NCBI GenBank assembly: GCA_010365175.1
Contig: JAAFGW010000128.1
Span: 1 to 7,841 of the forward strand
Length of the DNA: 7,841 bases
Source: Sulfuriferula multivorans
GTDB lineage: Bacteria > Pseudomonadota > Gammaproteobacteria > Burkholderiales > Thiobacillaceae
Reading direction: 5' to 3'
Shown here: in pieces, positions 7,028 through 7,841 of the stretch
Numbering within the stretch: the stretch's first letter is position 1
How the letters are laid out: every line of letters begins with the position of its first letter
Translations under genes and position numbers: made by a program
Notes under the pieces: model-generated
The model's input: the letters and a program-made list of their open reading frames with translations, nothing else
Told to the model about the DNA's origin: nothing
Databases searched by the model: none

Positions 7028-7841
<814 letters not shown>

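Overview
This is a compact core-genome segment from a betaproteobacterium, most likely Burkholderiales and probably close to the Alcaligenaceae (Bordetella, Castellaniella or Pusillimonas relatives). The evidence is the gene order bamB-der-hfq-hflX-hflK-hflC-hisZ-purA, all on the plus strand. The protein sequences also look betaproteobacterial, notably HisZ, an ATP phosphoribosyltransferase subunit placed between hflC and purA. The assignment rests on family and gene-order knowledge, not on a database search.

Layout: the window opens inside bamB (outer-membrane assembly lipoprotein; only the C-terminal part of the beta-propeller is present). Next comes der, a double-GTPase ribosome assembly factor, 26 nt downstream. 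After 68 nt follow hfq (RNA chaperone, GTG start) and hflX (ribosome-rescue GTPase, GTG start), separated by only 7 nt. A 57-nt gap precedes hflK and hflC (11 nt apart, GTG start for hflC), the two membrane SPFH proteins that surround the FtsH protease. A 142-nt spacer, the longest non-coding stretch, contains complementary GCCGT/ACGGC segments, a likely -10 box and a perfect 18-bp palindrome. It leads into hisZ, which is followed after 66 nt by purA. purA starts at 7094 and runs off the right edge.

How the genes work together: bamB serves envelope biogenesis; der and hflX act on ribosomes; hfq acts on small-RNA/mRNA pairing; hflK and hflC control membrane proteolysis by FtsH. hisZ and purA form a metabolic pair. 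HisZ activates short-form HisG, which consumes ATP and PRPP in the first step of histidine synthesis, while PurA starts the conversion of IMP to AMP.

No mobile element, CRISPR array, tRNA, rRNA or prophage gene is visible, and no non-coding stretch exceeds 142 nt. I see no undescribed multi-gene system. The points worth a second look are small: the hfq/hflX junction, the hflC-hisZ spacer, the short acidic Hfq tail, an altered Der motif, a missing HflX C-terminal domain, and the uncertain HflK start.
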